DNA of 43,305 nucleotides from an uncultured Flavobacteriales bacterium (lineage in GTDB: Bacteria > Bacteroidota > Bacteroidia > Flavobacteriales_G > Salibacteraceae): contig CAJWSQ010000003.1 of assembly GCA_913045895.1 (NCBI GenBank), positions 1-43,305 on the forward strand, in the 5' to 3' direction. This document shows positions 9,085-18,675 of the stretch, piece by piece; positions within the stretch are counted from its first letter, which is position 1; each line of letters opens with the position of its first letter. The position numbers and the translations under genes were made by a program. Under the pieces are notes generated by a model that saw nothing but the letters and a program-made list of their open reading frames with translations, was not told where the DNA came from and made no database searches.

Positions 9085-9681
9085 TTATTTTGTTACTCCG
9101 TGCAAGAACACGTGAGTCATAAACTGAGCGAGGTAATTGATGTCGACTTCAATCTCTGATTGTCTGATGTGAAGAAAAACCTCTGAAGCACCTGAAACCA
9201 TCATTACCGTGAGTAATTGAAAATCTAAATCTTGTTTGAGCTTAATTTCAGGTTGTTTTTTAAGCTCCTCAACTAAAATTTCAATCAACAACTTCATACT
9301 GTTACTGGAATACGAAACTGTGCGAATATGACTTTGGTTGTTGTGATTGAAAGCTGCTAACTCTGGCGTTGATACCATTTCGAAAAAGGCCTGAAACGAT
9401 TTTAAAGTAAAGTCTTCTAAACTAGAATTCTCTTTTCGAATGGATTTTACCAAATCAATAATTCGGTTGTTGATTTGTTGAATCAACTCCTCTAAAATGG
9501 TTTGCGTATCGGTGTAGTAATTGTAAAATGTACCTCTGGCCATTCCGCACGCCTCAACAATATCTGCAATGGTGGTATTGTCAAACCCCTTCTCGGCAAA
9601 CAATTGCATAGACTCTGTTAAAATCTGCTCTTTACGGTCTTTCTTCTTTTGCTCTCTTAGGGTTAATACCTTTGGTTTCAT
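9085..9681 (-). CDS. TetR-family transcriptional repressor
   Basis: 198 aa from the ATG at 9681; the frame stays open to 9738. The N-terminal helix-turn-helix is clear: QILTESMQLFAEKGFDNTTI, then ADIVEACGMARGTFYNYY, the TetR_N signature. The C-terminal ligand-binding domain is not recognisable. It is divergent from the deacylase gene at 9804. A perfect 14-nt palindrome between them (9748-9761) is the natural operator, suggesting autoregulation and control of the deacylase. The shorter start is preferred because a -7-like TATCTTTA (minus strand 9723-9716) and the operator lie within or just beside the longer frame. The ligand is unknown. Confidence 0.88.
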   Translation of the reverse strand: MKPKVLTLREQKKKDRKEQILTESMQLFAEKGFDNTTIADIVEACGMARGTFYNYYTDTQTILEELIQQINNRIIDLVKSIRKENSSLEDFTLKSFQAFFEMVSTPELAAFNHNNQSHIRTVSYSSNSMKLLIEILVEELKKQPEIKLKQDLDFQLLTVMMVSGASEVFLHIRQSEIEVDINYLAQFMTHVFLHGVTK

Positions 9682-9747
9682 CTGGAGTTTTTTGGGGACG
9701 TTTTGATTGATTTTGTAAAGATACTTTTTCATCCCCAACTAAATTAT

Positions 9748-9761
9748 TGACACTTGTGTCA
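9748..9761. promoter_or_regulatory. Perfect palindromic operator, probably for TetR
   Basis: TGACACTTGTGTCA is a perfect 14-nt palindrome in the divergent intergenic region between tetR and the deacylase, 43 nt from the deacylase ATG. Size and symmetry suit a TetR dimer. A TTG overlapping its left end may be the -33 element of the deacylase promoter. Confidence 0.7.
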
Positions 9762-9803
9762 TTTTTATTTGTAACTTCCCACAAACTTCCTAATCAATCA
9801 ATT

Positions 9804-11549
9804 ATGAACGCGTACATAATTGCCAATGGATTGGTGTTCGATGGTACACCAAATCCTGCTCGGCAAGCCAACATCCTTGTGGAGGATGGTATTATTTCCA
9901 AAATTTCAGAGCAACCTATTAATCATCCAACGGCTAAAGTGATAGATGCAACAGGAAAATGGGTAACTCCAGGTTTTATAGATAATCACACACATTATGA
10001 TGGTGAAATGCTGGTTAAACCCGGACTTGGCGAATCGGTGAGACACGGTGTTTCTACCGTAGTTGTGGGTGGCTGCTCTCTTTCATTCGTTTATGCCGAT
10101 GTGGAAGATTGCTGCGACATGTTTACGCGTGTTGAAGCGTTTCCGCGTGAGGTATTAAATCCCATTCTAGTCAAACAAAAAAGCTGGAACAATGCCAAAG
10201 GCTGGGTAGATCACATCAACCGCTTACCGCTTGGACCAAATGTTGCTTCGTTCTTGGGCCATTCAGATATCAGAGCTGCAGTAATGGGAATTGATCGCTC
10301 ATTAAACGAGAAGGAAAAACCAACGAAAGCAGAAATTGATAAAATGAAGCAATATCTAGAAGACGCTTTAGATGAAGGCTTCATTGGTATTTCTATGCAG
10401 CACAATCCGTGGGATAAAATGGATGGCAGACACTGGTCAAAATTACTTCCAGCGGCATATTCTAAAATGAGCGAAAGGCATGCGCTAACCAAAATTGTAC
10501 GCAGAAGAGAGGCTCATTTACAAGGTGTACCCAATTTGGTTAATCGAGTTGCTGCACTTTGGTACATGACTCAAAGTAGCGCATTCTTCTGGCGCAAAAA
10601 GTTGAAGACTTCTATGGTTGCTATGATGGATTTAAAGGGCGATCCTTACATCCGAAGTTTAATCAGTGGTCTATCTTCTTTCTTTAACAAACTGATGGGA
10701 GCCGACTTCAGAATGCAAGCCTTTCCTGTTCCGTTTAGAGTGCTCGCTCAGGGAATGGAATTAGTGATTTTCGAAGAATTTCCAGCAGGAGAGTTAGCCA
10801 TTCACCTATCTAAAGATCCCAACAAACGCGATATGACGTTATCTGATCCTGAGTATCGCAAAAAATTCAAGAAAAACTACGGAAACAAGTTAGCACCAAA
10901 AGTTTGGCAAAAAGATTTTGGCGATGCCTACGTTCGAAATGCTCCCGAGCCTTATAAATCATGGATTGGAAAATCATTCATGGACATTGCCAATGAACGT
11001 AACCAACATCCAGTGGATACATTCTTGGATTTGGTGATTGAAATGGACAAGCAAATTGAATGGGAAACAACCATTGGAAATCAAGATCCAACACGATATA
11101 AACCGTTATATAACGACCTCAACGGAATTATCGGATTTGCCGATTCTGGTGCTCACATCAACAACATGGCTTTTTACAACTTCCCGTTGCGAGTTATCAA
11201 ATACGTAAAAGATTCGCATGAGCGTGGTGAGCCGATAATGAGTTATGAAAAAACGGTATGGCGTTTAACCAAAGAAATTGGCGATTTCTTCAACCTAGAT
11301 GCTGGTCATTTAGCAGAAGGAAAACGTGCTGATATTAATATCATAGATTTTGACAATCTGACTGATGAAGTTCACGAATACCATGAAGCCGAATTTTTAC
11401 ACGGTTGCAACCGATTGGTAAACCGAAACGACAAAGCTGTAAGCATGACCATGATTAATGGAAAAATCGCCTGGCAAAATGGTGATTTCTCACCAGAATT
11501 TGGCACAGAAACGTATGGCCAATTCCTAAAAGCTGATCACATCTATTAA
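9804..11549 (+). CDS. N-acyl-D-amino-acid deacylase-like amidohydrolase
   Basis: 581 aa from the ATG at 9804. The longer frame from 9747 starts inside the operator and is rejected. It is an amidohydrolase-superfamily enzyme: GKWVTPGFIDNHTHYDGE gives the metal-binding HxH (H62, H64); GHSDIRAAVMG, FADSGAHINNMAFYNFP and AGHLAEGKRADINIIDF are typical of D-aminoacylase/N-acyl-D-amino-acid deacylases. These hydrolyse the acyl group from N-acylated D-amino acids and act in the cytoplasm. The sequence from about 210 to 330 is longer than the D-aminoacylase core, and some distant homologues have other amide substrates, so the substrate is an inference. Control by the divergent TetR is likely. A strong terminator follows at 11590. 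Confidence 0.8.
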   Translation: MNAYIIANGLVFDGTPNPARQANILVEDGIISKISEQPINHPTAKVIDATGKWVTPGFIDNHTHYDGEMLVKPGLGESVRHGVSTVVVGGCSLSFVYADVEDCCDMFTRVEAFPREVLNPILVKQKSWNNAKGWVDHINRLPLGPNVASFLGHSDIRAAVMGIDRSLNEKEKPTKAEIDKMKQYLEDALDEGFIGISMQHNPWDKMDGRHWSKLLPAAYSKMSERHALTKIVRRREAHLQGVPNLVNRVAALWYMTQSSAFFWRKKLKTSMVAMMDLKGDPYIRSLISGLSSFFNKLMGADFRMQAFPVPFRVLAQGMELVIFEEFPAGELAIHLSKDPNKRDMTLSDPEYRKKFKKNYGNKLAPKVWQKDFGDAYVRNAPEPYKSWIGKSFMDIANERNQHPVDTFLDLVIEMDKQIEWETTIGNQDPTRYKPLYNDLNGIIGFADSGAHINNMAFYNFPLRVIKYVKDSHERGEPIMSYEKTVWRLTKEIGDFFNLDAGHLAEGKRADINIIDFDNLTDEVHEYHEAEFLHGCNRLVNRNDKAVSMTMINGKIAWQNGDFSPEFGTETYGQFLKADHIY

Positions 11550-11589
11550 CTACAGGACTCCCCCCATCCTGAGTAATAACACCCTAAAT

Positions 11590-11622
11590 CCCGACTGATA
11601 TCTAATGTGAGTCGGGTTTTTT
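11590..11622 (+). terminator. Intrinsic terminator after the deacylase gene
   Basis: CCCGACT and AGTCGGG form a stem around a 13-nt loop, followed by TTTTTT. It also excludes the GTG at 11607 as the start of the next gene, because that codon lies in the loop. Confidence 0.85.
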
Positions 11623-11636
11623 ATTTCTTTGAATTT

Positions 11637-12626
11637 ATGAACAGATTGATCAACCTACTACTTCTTTTTCTACCCATGTCAGCATCTGCTCAATTGGTAG
11701 AATTCCAACTGAAAACACCCTTTAAACAATTCGGTTTATCTGGGTTTGAAATCTATGTGGATGGTGAAAAACTAGGCCTAACCAATAAATCAGGAATCTG
11801 TGTTTTTCAAACTAACGTAAAAGACTCATTCCGATTGGTAAAGACGCCTGTATTAGACACCATTCTCCCAATTGATAGTTCATTCATCTCGTTTTACTGG
11901 GAAAATCCTGTTGTAGTATTAGGCTCATTTTCATTTGAGGTTGGAGTTGATCACACAAAACTACTGGCCAATCTATTGAACACAGCACAAGCCAAAATAT
12001 ATACTGCTGACACCCTTCAGAATTTTGAATTACATGTTGAAATCAAAGACTCCAACAGCATAGAAAAATTGGATGGAATCTATCGACAAAAAGAATATGC
12101 TTGGGGAACTGAAAAATATGCTCTAGGACAGTACACCGATTTAAAATACAGTTCTCAAAATGTGAAATATGAAAAGTTCAAAAGGAACATTAATAATCGA
12201 TTTTTTAAATTATACCACCTGATAGCGCATCCATTTCTCGTTCAAATTTCTACTCCAGAAAAATGGCTCAAGAACAAAACCGTTGAGAAAATAACAACCG
12301 CAGATAGCACTATCCAATATAAAGTAACAGAGCACAAAAAAAGAAACAAAACCTACTTATTTACATTCGATTCAGACACCAACTACGTACGTTATGAAAG
12401 AAGTAGCGAAAATTCAGAGCAAGAAATAAACTCTGTAATTATTGAATTTGAAAATGGCTTGATCTCCACATTTTATGATTTCGGTTTCTATCCCAAGTCT
12501 GATAATATTTACTTGATTCATGCTAAAACAATGATGTTAATTCATCCTGAAACCAAAAAATGGTTAAATGCTGAAGGCGGTGGTAGCTTTTTGAAAGAGA
12601 TCTATGAAGAATATAAAAAACTATAA
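11637..12626 (+). CDS. Exported protein of unknown function
   Basis: 329 aa from the ATG at 11637; the longer frame begins inside the terminator. A signal peptide is clear (NRLINLLLLFLPMSASAQ, cleavage near residue 19). The first 80 residues after it (VEFQLKTPF...GFEIYVDGEKLGLTNKSGICVF) have the look of a small beta-sandwich such as the carboxypeptidase-regulatory-like folds found at the start of many Bacteroidota envelope proteins. The rest is polar, with no membrane helix, no cysteine motif and no T9SS tail. I do not recognise a family. It stands alone between a terminator and the efflux operon (93 nt gap). Confidence 0.6.
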   Translation: MNRLINLLLLFLPMSASAQLVEFQLKTPFKQFGLSGFEIYVDGEKLGLTNKSGICVFQTNVKDSFRLVKTPVLDTILPIDSSFISFYWENPVVVLGSFSFEVGVDHTKLLANLLNTAQAKIYTADTLQNFELHVEIKDSNSIEKLDGIYRQKEYAWGTEKYALGQYTDLKYSSQNVKYEKFKRNINNRFFKLYHLIAHPFLVQISTPEKWLKNKTVEKITTADSTIQYKVTEHKKRNKTYLFTFDSDTNYVRYERSSENSEQEINSVIIEFENGLISTFYDFGFYPKSDNIYLIHAKTMMLIHPETKKWLNAEGGGSFLKEIYEEYKKL

Positions 12627-12719
12627 TTCCTTTACCTTAAAATAATCCGCAACCTGTATTAAATCAGTTTTTTACACTCAAAAATTCATTAGGTTTGGTA
12701 TAACAAAAACCTAACTTGA

Positions 12720-13868
12720 ATGAATCGCTATTTAACTATCCTATTCACTGGGATAATTGCTTTTTCTTGTCAAAGCAAACAAGAAGCTCCTCAGCAAAAA
12801 CCAGTGGATATTCCTGTCGTAAAAACTACTGTGCAGGATGTTGATCTCAAAAAAGAATTTGTGGGTAACGTATACGGAATGGTTGACATTCCCATTCGTG
12901 CTCGTGTTGAAGGATTCCTTGAAGGAATTCACTTTAACGAAGGTAGAAGAGTTAAAAAAGGGCAGTTGCTTTACACCATAGATGCGCAACCTTTTCAAGC
13001 ATCCGTAGCCGAATCTCAAAGTAAACTAGCCGAGGCTCAAGTTGCTTTAGTTAAAGCAGAAAACGACCTGAAAAGAATCCAACCGTTGGCAGATATCAAT
13101 GCCGTAAGTAAGGCCGATTTAGATGCTGCCATTGCACAGCGAGATGCCGCTGAAGCCAACGTACAAGCAGCAAAAGCAGGCGTTCAGATCAGCAACATCA
13201 ACTTGGGGTATACCGAAATCAAATCTCCCATTGATGGCCTGATCGGAAAAACCGTTGCAAAGGTTGGTGAGTTTGTTGGTAGAAGTCCAAATCCAGTAAT
13301 TCTGAATACCGTTTCGCAAATCGATACCATTCGAGTTGATTTTTACATTACCGAAAACGATTACCTCATTTTAGCCAAAGGTCTTCTAAACCTCAGCGAT
13401 TCTGGTAGAGAAGCGCAAAGAGACGCCAATAGAGATTTGGAATTAATTCTTGGCGATGGCTCTGTGTACAATCATCACGGAAAAGTTGATTTTATCGATC
13501 GCGGTGTTGATGAATCAACAGGAGCAATCATTATTCAAAGCTCATTCCCAAATCCAGATCAATTGATTCGCCCTGGTCAGTTTGGCCGAGTACGAGCTAC
13601 CATGAGCCACATTCCAAATGCGCTACTCATTCCACAAAGAAGTGTATTTGAATTTCAAGGAAATTTCTTTGTTTGGGCAGTAAATGATAGTAATCAAGTT
13701 GCTCAAACTCCCATTCAAATTCAAGGTGAATACAAGGATTATTACATCGTAAATAGCGGAATTAACAAAGAATCAAAAATTGTTTTTGAAGGATTACAAT
13801 TGATGAAGCAAGGCTTAACCATTGCTCCGTTTGATACTGTTTTTCAATCTAAATACGCTGAAAAATGA
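12720..13868 (+). CDS. RND efflux periplasmic adaptor (membrane fusion protein), lipoprotein
   Basis: 382 aa. The N-terminus (NRYLTILFTGIIAFSCQS) is a lipoprotein signal with the lipid-modified Cys in FSC. The body has the AcrA order: beta-barrel/lipoyl half-motif (VEGFLEGIHFNEGRRVKKGQ), alpha-helical hairpin (SVAESQSKLAEAQVALVKAE to AAEANVQAAKAG), second lipoyl half (YTEIKSPIDGLIGKTVAKVG), and a barrel domain with RPGQFGRVRA. It links the inner-membrane pump to the outer-membrane channel. Its stop overlaps the pump start as ATGA (13865-13868), showing translational coupling in a three-gene operon. No dedicated regulator is adjacent. Confidence 0.93.
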   Translation: MNRYLTILFTGIIAFSCQSKQEAPQQKPVDIPVVKTTVQDVDLKKEFVGNVYGMVDIPIRARVEGFLEGIHFNEGRRVKKGQLLYTIDAQPFQASVAESQSKLAEAQVALVKAENDLKRIQPLADINAVSKADLDAAIAQRDAAEANVQAAKAGVQISNINLGYTEIKSPIDGLIGKTVAKVGEFVGRSPNPVILNTVSQIDTIRVDFYITENDYLILAKGLLNLSDSGREAQRDANRDLELILGDGSVYNHHGKVDFIDRGVDESTGAIIIQSSFPNPDQLIRPGQFGRVRATMSHIPNALLIPQRSVFEFQGNFFVWAVNDSNQVAQTPIQIQGEYKDYYIVNSGINKESKIVFEGLQLMKQGLTIAPFDTVFQSKYAEK

Positions 13869-16800
13869 GTAATCAACCTGATCACATTTTCTTTGTAAAA
13901 AGACCCATTGTGGCAATTGTTATTGCCATTTTTATGGTAGTTGTTGGAGGGGTATCCATCCTCGGACTTCCTTTCGAACAATATCCCAACATTACACCTC
14001 CAGTTGTACGTGTAAGCACTGCATTTACGGGTGCAAACGCCATTAATGTTGAGCAATCTGTAGCATCGCCACTCGAGCAAGAAATCAACGGGGTAGAGAA
14101 CATGATTTACATGAAATCTACCAATGCCAATGACGGAACGATGGCCATCGACATCACTTTTGATGTGGGTACCGATCCAGATATGAACACGGTTTATACA
14201 CAAACACGTGCCGCAGCAGCAACGCCAAAACTACCTGAAGATGTAAAGCGTATCGGTGTAAAAACCCAAAAATCGATGCCGAATATCCTCATGCTAATTA
14301 CGCTTTCGGCAGATGATGATTTCTACGATCAAAACTTCTTAGGGAATTACGCTATCATCAATATCAAAGATCAATTGGCACGTATTAAAGGTGTTGGTCG
14401 TGTTGATGTTTTAGGCGCCAGTGATTACAGTATGCGTATTTGGGTAAAACCAGATGTGCTTTCAAAATTGGGAATTACCATTCCAGAAATCACATCGGCC
14501 ATTCAGAAGCAAAACGTTATTGTTCCGGGCGGAAAGTTTGGAGCCGAGCCTGCTCCTGCCGGAACCGAGTATACCTATTCGGTTAGAATGCCTGAGCGTT
14601 TGATTAGCGAAGAGGAATTTGGAAACGTAGTTGTTAGAACATCTGCTGATGGGAGTCAGGTTAGGATTAGAGACATTGCCCGTGTTGAATTGGGTGTTGA
14701 AACGTACAATACTTTCACTCGATTGAATGGTAAAGATTGCGCCATTATATCTGTTTATCAGTCTCCCGGATCTAACGCGGTTGATTTAGCTGATCAGCTA
14801 AAAACTGAAATGGACGATCTATCAACTGGTTTCCCAAGTGGAATCAAATACGATGTATCGTTAGATGCCACCAAACCCATTACCGAAGGAATTAACGAGA
14901 TTATTGAAACACTCATTATTGCCCTTTTACTGGTGATTTTTGTGGTGTACATCTTCATCCAAGATTGGCGAGCTACGCTCATTCCAACCTTAGCAATTCC
15001 TGTTTCATTGGTTGCAGCATTTATGCTTTTCCCATTACTCGGATTCACCATCAACACGCTTTCGTTACTTGGATTAGTATTGGCAATTGGTATTGTGGTT
15101 GATGATGCCATCGTGGTAGTTGAAGCCGTTCAAGTGAACATGGAGAAAGGTATGGATGTGAAAACAGCAACCTCACAAGCCATGCGCGAGGTGAGCGCTC
15201 CAGTTGTTGCCACTACATTGGTTTTGGTTGGTGTGTTTATCCCTGTTGTTGCCATGAGCGGAATTACGGGTAGCTTGTACCAACAATTTGCCATTACCAT
15301 TGCGGTTTCAGTTGTTTTCTCAAGTATCAACGCACTTTCGTTAAGTCCTGCATTGTGTTCGGTTTTGTTGAAACCCAAAAGAGAAGTAAAAGGTCCGTTA
15401 GGAAAATTCTTCCATGGATTTAATCGCGTTTTCGATCGATCAACGGAAGGTTATACCGGATACACCACTGCTATCACAGGTAAATTCAAAAGAGGACTCG
15501 TTTATGTAGGTGCTTTTTTAGTGGCTGCACTCATTTTGGGAAGCCGTGTTCCAGGTGGATTCATTCCAGAAGAAGATCAAGGATACTTTTTTGTGAACGT
15601 ACAATTGCCAAATGCTTCTTCTTTGCAACGCACCGATGAAATTGCTAAACGTGTTGAATCACTCATTTTAGAAAGAGAAGATGTAGAATACGTAACCAAT
15701 GCTTCTGGTTTTAGTATGCTTTCTAGTGCGATGATTCCGAACAGCGGTTTCATGTTTGTAACCCTGAAAGACTGGGGCGAAAGAGGTCAAACAGCTGATG
15801 AAATCATGCAGGAAATCAACATCCAATTGAATCAACAAATTAAAGGAGCAAAAGCCTTTTGTTTTGGTCCACCAGCAATACCTGGTTTGGGGAATGGTTC
15901 AGGTTTCAGCATCATGATTCAAGATAAAAGCGGGAAAGACCCCAGCTATCTAGCTGAGCACACTTACGCATTTGTGAAAGCCATTAACGAAAGACCTGAA
16001 ATCAGCAATGGATTTACCATGTACCAAGCCACTGTTCCACAGCGATACATGGATTTGAATATTGATAAAATACTGAAATCTGGTGTTGATTTAAGTGAAG
16101 TATACACTACATTCAGCGCCTTTTTAGGAGGTGCATATGTCAACGATTTCAATCGTTTTGGACGATTGTACAAAGCCTACATTCAGGCTGAAAATGAATA
16201 CCGACAAAATGACAAAGGATTGGAATTGTTTTACGTGAAAAACAAAGAAGGAAAATCCATTCCACTCTCTACGTTTGTGACGGTAAAAGAAGTTTATGGT
16301 CCAGATTATACCAATCGATTTAACCTATTTAGATCTGCAGAAGTTACGGGTGTTCCAAAGGCTGGTTACTCTTCAGCACAGGCTTTAGATGCACTGGAAG
16401 AAGTAGCTAAGGAAGTGCTTCCTTCTGATATGACTTACAGTTGGAATGCAATGAGTTATCAAGAGAAGAAAGCATCTGGTCAGGTAGCAATCATTTTCGC
16501 CTTTTCATTGCTCTTCGTATTCTTGATTTTAGCTGCACAATACGAAAGTTGGAGCATGCCTTTAAGCATCTTGCTCGGAACACCTTTTGCCGTATTTGGA
16601 GCGTTCTTGTTTTTATGGGTGGCTCGTATGTTTAGCGAGAGTTTTGAGTTTAACATTTTTGCTCAGATTTCCATGGTAATGCTCATCGCGATGGCAGCCA
16701 AAAATGCGATTCTGATTGTAGAATTTGCCAAAGAAAACTTCGACAAAGGCATGACCCTATTCGATTCTGCCGTTAGTGCGGCCAAGCTGCGGTTTAGGCC

Positions 16801-17032
16801 TATCCTGATGACAGCCTTCTCCTTTATATTAGGTGTTTTACCGTTGATTACTGCCAGCGGTTCTGGAGCTGAATCAAGAAAAGTTATGGGAATGGCTTTG
16901 CTGGGAGGAATGGGAATTGCTACACTTCTTGGAGTATTTCTCTACCCGATGTTGTTTGTATTGATTGGTCATATAGCGGGCTATGAAGAAAAAAGAGATG
17001 CTCAAAAACCTTTAAATCAGCCTGAATCATGA
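13865..17032 (+). CDS. RND multidrug efflux pump, AcrB/HAE1 family
   Basis: 1055 aa, the usual length for AcrB-like pumps. Twelve membrane helices and two large periplasmic loops are evident. Proton-relay residues are present: the paired Asp in GIVVDDAIVVVE (D413, D414) and the Lys in MAAKNAILIVEF (K946). The N-terminus NQPDHIFFVKRPIVAIVIAI and EQYPNITPP are typical HAE1 motifs. It exports hydrophobic or amphiphilic compounds from the periplasm/inner membrane using the proton gradient. It overlaps both neighbours by ATGA. The range of substrates cannot be read from sequence. Confidence 0.95.
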   Translation: MSNQPDHIFFVKRPIVAIVIAIFMVVVGGVSILGLPFEQYPNITPPVVRVSTAFTGANAINVEQSVASPLEQEINGVENMIYMKSTNANDGTMAIDITFDVGTDPDMNTVYTQTRAAAATPKLPEDVKRIGVKTQKSMPNILMLITLSADDDFYDQNFLGNYAIINIKDQLARIKGVGRVDVLGASDYSMRIWVKPDVLSKLGITIPEITSAIQKQNVIVPGGKFGAEPAPAGTEYTYSVRMPERLISEEEFGNVVVRTSADGSQVRIRDIARVELGVETYNTFTRLNGKDCAIISVYQSPGSNAVDLADQLKTEMDDLSTGFPSGIKYDVSLDATKPITEGINEIIETLIIALLLVIFVVYIFIQDWRATLIPTLAIPVSLVAAFMLFPLLGFTINTLSLLGLVLAIGIVVDDAIVVVEAVQVNMEKGMDVKTATSQAMREVSAPVVATTLVLVGVFIPVVAMSGITGSLYQQFAITIAVSVVFSSINALSLSPALCSVLLKPKREVKGPLGKFFHGFNRVFDRSTEGYTGYTTAITGKFKRGLVYVGAFLVAALILGSRVPGGFIPEEDQGYFFVNVQLPNASSLQRTDEIAKRVESLILEREDVEYVTNASGFSMLSSAMIPNSGFMFVTLKDWGERGQTADEIMQEINIQLNQQIKGAKAFCFGPPAIPGLGNGSGFSIMIQDKSGKDPSYLAEHTYAFVKAINERPEISNGFTMYQATVPQRYMDLNIDKILKSGVDLSEVYTTFSAFLGGAYVNDFNRFGRLYKAYIQAENEYRQNDKGLELFYVKNKEGKSIPLSTFVTVKEVYGPDYTNRFNLFRSAEVTGVPKAGYSSAQALDALEEVAKEVLPSDMTYSWNAMSYQEKKASGQVAIIFAFSLLFVFLILAAQYESWSMPLSILLGTPFAVFGAFLFLWVARMFSESFEFNIFAQISMVMLIAMAAKNAILIVEFAKENFDKGMTLFDSAVSAAKLRFRPILMTAFSFILGVLPLITASGSGAESRKVMGMALLGGMGIATLLGVFLYPMLFVLIGHIAGYEEKRDAQKPLNQPES

Positions 17033-18432
17033 AAAAGTTTGTAGTAATAGCTTCTATACTTCTTCTTGCCGGCTGTAAAATGGGTAAGAACTATAAAGGA
17101 ACGGAAGTACAAGTTCCTACTGATTTCCGCAATGGTGATTCGACTTTTGTGGTAGAATCAAATACACTCAATATCGATAGCTTAAAAGTAGATTCAAGCG
17201 GATTAGACTGGTATGGAATATTTCAAGATCCTGTGTTAGATTCGTTGATTAAACAAGGATTAGAACACAATCAAAATCTTGAAGTTGCTGCACAAAACAT
17301 ATTGATAGCCCAATACAATTTAGGCATCCAGCGAGCTGAATTACTTCCAAAAATTGGAGCTCAAGCAGGAGCCGGAAGAGGTAATTTTCAAGGTGTACTA
17401 TTAACCGATGAGATCAGCACTTTTTATGGTTTAGGAACCTTAAATTGGGAACTCGACTTTTGGGGTAAATACAGACGATTAAACGAATCTGCCAGAGCAC
17501 AACTTTTAGCAACAACATCGGGATATCGAGCCACTCAGATCTCATTAGTTTCAAATATTGCAACCACTTATTTCAGCTTGCTGGAACAGAAAGAGCGATT
17601 GAGAATTTCTGAAAATACGTTAGCGCTTCGCGATAGTATGTTGTACATCATTGAAGCGCGTTTTGATAAAGGAATTATTGCGGAAATTGATTTGTATCAG
17701 GCTCAAATACAACAAGCAATTGCGGCTAGCAATGTTCCTATCTCGCAAAGAGCCGTTGCGCAACTTGAACATCAACTGCACACGTTAACAGGTACAAATC
17801 CAAATGGCATTGATGTTCAAACTACTATTTTGAAATACGATACAGCTTTTGAAATTCCAGTAGGATTACCAAGTAATTTATTGGCCCGCAGACCCGACAT
17901 CTTAGCAGCAGAGCAGCAACTTATTGCACAAAACGCTATGATTGGTGCAGCACAAGCCAACCGTTTACCGAGCATTAGTTTAACAGGTTTACTAGGAGTT
18001 GCCAGCAACGAACTTAGTGAACTCACAAGTGGTGATTTAGCCTGGAATTTATCGGGATCATTACTGAGTCCGATATTCTACTGGGGGCAAAACAAACGCA
18101 GAGTTGATGTTGAAAGAGCTAAAACCGAACAAGCTGTGAAAAGCTATGAAGCAACTGTAATTGGTGCTTTTCAAGAAGTGGAAGATATTTTAGTGGAAAT
18201 CAAAACACTGAAGGTTGAATTAGAAGCTCGAAACAATCACGTAAAAGCAGCGCTTGGAGCTCAAAATTTGTCTCAAAGAAGATATGATGATGGCGTAACC
18301 AGTTATTTGGAGTTCTTAGAGTCTCAACGCCAGGCATTCGAAGCCCAATTGGCTTATGTTACCGCCAAACAGAGTTTACTCTCTGCTTATGCCAAACTCT
18401 ACAAAGCATTAGGCGGTGGGTGGAATTTGTAA
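17029..18432 (+). CDS. Outer-membrane efflux factor, NodT/TolC family lipoprotein
   Basis: 467 aa. A lipoprotein signal with lipobox LLAGC is visible at residues 12-16 (KKFVVIASILLLAGCKMG). Two OEP repeats follow: GLEHNQNLEVAAQNILIAQY through LGTLNWELDFWGKYR, and LARRPDILAAEQQLIAQNAM through FYWGQNKRRVDVERAK. NWELDFWGKYRR and LLARRPD are signatures of the NodT branch. It forms the trimeric channel through the outer membrane for the pump encoded just upstream (4-nt overlap). No clear terminator follows directly. Confidence 0.94.
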   Translation: MKKFVVIASILLLAGCKMGKNYKGTEVQVPTDFRNGDSTFVVESNTLNIDSLKVDSSGLDWYGIFQDPVLDSLIKQGLEHNQNLEVAAQNILIAQYNLGIQRAELLPKIGAQAGAGRGNFQGVLLTDEISTFYGLGTLNWELDFWGKYRRLNESARAQLLATTSGYRATQISLVSNIATTYFSLLEQKERLRISENTLALRDSMLYIIEARFDKGIIAEIDLYQAQIQQAIAASNVPISQRAVAQLEHQLHTLTGTNPNGIDVQTTILKYDTAFEIPVGLPSNLLARRPDILAAEQQLIAQNAMIGAAQANRLPSISLTGLLGVASNELSELTSGDLAWNLSGSLLSPIFYWGQNKRRVDVERAKTEQAVKSYEATVIGAFQEVEDILVEIKTLKVELEARNNHVKAALGAQNLSQRRYDDGVTSYLEFLESQRQAFEAQLAYVTAKQSLLSAYAKLYKALGGGWNL

Positions 18433-18467
18433 TTAACCTCGCAGGATCTTATTTATAAAAACGTTCA

Positions 18468-18495
18468 TTGAAATAACCTTGGTATAGGTACATTG
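18468..18495 (+). promoter_or_regulatory. Possible promoter of the + strand ncRNA candidate
   Basis: TTG at 18468-18470, an 18-nt spacer, then TACATTG at 18489-18495, close to the Bacteroidota TTTG/TAnnTTTG pair. The stretch TTGGTATAGGTACATTG closely resembles the 3' half of the CRISPR repeat (TTGTATTGTACATTG). Confidence 0.35.
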
Positions 18496-18499
18496 TGCA

Positions 18500-18670
18500 T
18501 ATAAAGTACAACAGGGTCTAAGGATACTGTCCCTGTTATTTCAAATCATATACCATAGCAAACTTGTTTATTGACTGTGAATAAAAGGTGTTTGGCCCGG
18601 GTAATAACTGCTCAAGGCATAGCAAAGCGGTGAATACCCCTTCATGGGCGGGTCAAACACCTCTTTTTTT
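18500..18670 (+). ncRNA. Candidate structured small RNA (6S-like size), + strand
   Basis: No open frame of note. Three hairpins can be drawn. The first is AACAGGG (18510-18516) with CCCTGTT (18531-18537). The second is a short TTTATT/AATAAA stem. The third is long: AGGTGTTTGGCCC (18586-18598) with GGGTCAAACACCT (18650-18662), enclosing further stems (GGGTA/TACCC and ACTGC/GCGGT), directly followed by seven Ts. A promoter-like TTG-N18-TACATTG precedes it. Length about 170 nt and a long imperfect hairpin with internal loops suit a 6S-type RNA, but I cannot recall the Flavobacteria 6S consensus well enough to assign it. Confidence 0.5.
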
Positions 18671-18675
18671 GAATA

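Noticed and set aside
9747-9803. Longer start for the deacylase
   Set aside because: The extension lies in the TetR operator, and the amidohydrolase fold begins at MNAYIIANG.
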